Origin: Glaciecola siphonariae
GTDB taxonomy: Bacteria > Pseudomonadota > Gammaproteobacteria > Enterobacterales > Alteromonadaceae
Direction: 5' to 3'
NCBI RefSeq assembly: GCF_042652645.1
Contig: NZ_JBHSGU010000001.1
Location: 186,001-250,000, forward strand
DNA: 64,000 bases
Shown here: piece after piece, positions 63,383 through 64,000 of the stretch
Layout: the number at the start of each line of letters is the position of its first letter
Numbering within the stretch: position 1 is the first letter of the stretch
The notes under the pieces: model-generated
What the model was told of the DNA's origin: nothing
The model's database searches: none
What the model saw: the letters and a program-made list of their open reading frames with translations, nothing else
Made by a program: the position numbers and the translations under genes

Positions 63383-63734
63383 TTTGCTCCCAGTTTTGCC
63401 CATCAAAATCAACAATTCTTACCTTTGGCGGAAATTTATCCAAACAGTTCAAATTCACACTCACGCCATCGGGATTTGAGCGGGGCGTGTAAAAGGCTTT
63501 AATTCCGCATATCTTACAAAAGGTGTGCTTGGCCGCGCCTGTATTAAAAGTATAAGTGCTCAACACATCTTCACCCGAGAGTAATGTAAAGTCTCGTTTG
63601 GGAATGATCACGTGCAGTAAACCGCTTTTGGCACAGATAGAGCAATTACATCGCTCGCTTTCGACCTCATCTGGCAACTGCACTTCAAATTTAACCGCTG
63701 TACAGTGACAGCTTCCTGGGTACTTCTTCTTCAT
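63351..63734 (-). CDS. GFA family zinc protein 2
   Basis: The ATG at 63734, with AGGAAG upstream, gives a 127-residue protein; an upstream ATG at 63776 lacks a site. The GFA cysteine set is complete: CHC near residue 9, CNCSIC near 30, and CKIC near 80, all expected to bind zinc. This member keeps the canonical length. Its end overlaps the start of apbE, so the two are co-transcribed. Confidence 0.85.
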   Translation of the reverse strand: MKKKYPGSCHCTAVKFEVQLPDEVESERCNCSICAKSGLLHVIIPKRDFTLLSGEDVLSTYTFNTGAAKHTFCKICGIKAFYTPRSNPDGVSVNLNCLDKFPPKVRIVDFDGQNWEQNAHTLAHKSK

Positions 63735-63817
63735 TTTTATCTTCCTAGCGTTGCCGTTTCGGCAATTGTCGTGCAATGACGCATTTCATAAGGCATGGCT
63801 TAGTGTGTGGCAAATAA

Positions 63818-63876
63818 AAAAGGCTTGCAAGCGAAGCGACCTCAATTATTTGAGCACTCCAGCATGCAAGCCTTTT
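63818..63876. terminator. Terminator with a nested hairpin
   Basis: AAAAGGCTTGCA (63818-63829) pairs with TGCAAGCCTTTT (63865-63876). The 35-base loop holds a smaller hairpin, CTCAA-TTAT-TTGAG (63841-63854). It lies after the aconitase stop and before the GFA gene on the same strand. Confidence 0.8.
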
Positions 63877-63900
63877 AATCGCTTATTTCAAGCCCTGTTA

Positions 63901-64000
63901 TTATGCTTTTGCCAGACCTCGCAGTACATAATGCAAAATACCGCCATGCTGATAGTATTCCCACTCACTGTTGGTATCTATTCGGACTTTTACCTCAAAC
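63901..64000 (-). CDS. Aconitase family enzyme, C-terminal fragment
   Basis: Only the last 33 or so residues are in the window: VKVRIDTNSEWEYYQHGGIL followed by HYVLRGLAKA. This is the conserved C-terminus of AcnA/AcnD-type aconitases (TCA cycle or 2-methylcitrate cycle). The fragment does not tell which. The gene runs to the left from outside the window. Confidence 0.85.
   Translation of the reverse strand, partial: FEVKVRIDTNSEWEYYQHGGILHYVLRGLAKA

Noticed and set aside
1..64000. CRISPR arrays, rRNA, tRNA, phage genes
   Set aside because: No regular spaced repeats, rRNA motifs, cloverleaf sequences or phage structural genes were recognised on either strand by eye.

Overview
The window reads as chromosome of a marine-type gammaproteobacterium, most likely an Alteromonadales relative. 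This rests on its high-potential iron-sulfur protein, TonB-dependent receptor, CLCA_X, TIGR03643, DUF2945 and PGPGW families, and moderate GC; it is inference, because there is no rRNA or tRNA here. No CRISPR array was seen.

Left part (1-20 kb): the tail of an amidase; a Tat-exported HiPIP with a Fur-like site; a small flavin reductase operon; an ECF sigma factor operon with two membrane proteins; an RND efflux operon (membrane fusion protein, permease, TetR/CecR-type regulator) behind a clear dyad operator; a FAN1-type nuclease fused to a DnaQ-type exonuclease; a TonB-dependent receptor with an unknown exported partner; and several housekeeping genes (DHH phosphoesterase, glutaredoxin-like protein, fumarylacetoacetase-family enzyme).

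Middle part (20.4-36.7 kb) is accessory and partly decayed. It holds an IS66-type transposase tail abutting a truncated sensor gene, a secreted pair (PEP-CTERM-like protein and a 1437-residue Ig-rich protein) convergent with a giant hybrid two-component sensor, an SDR pseudogene, a Fic protein, a toxin-like remnant, and an AFG1-family ATPase that looks eukaryotic/alphaproteobacterial rather than like gammaproteobacterial ZapE.

Right part (36.7-60.4 kb) is one large locus. About 15 tightly packed minus-strand genes run from a haem-binding HzsA-like lipoprotein through two outer-membrane barrels, TlpA, DUF4266, DUF3570, an exported coiled-coil protein, three TPR proteins and a small exported protein to TolQ, two TolR-type subunits and an AgmX/TonB-type protein. 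Divergently, three plus-strand genes encode exported c-type haem proteins and a Tat-exported DUF1501 protein. In parts list it resembles an envelope-spanning, proton-driven machine of the Myxococcus Agl-Glt/Nfs kind, combined with redox proteins. This is the best candidate for an undescribed system.

The far right (60.5-64 kb) has two GFA-family proteins, an ApbE flavin transferase that may serve the DUF3570/DUF4266 genes, a nested palindrome sharing its design with one at 10.4 kb, a MITE-like element that appears to split a small membrane-protein gene, and the C-terminus of an aconitase.
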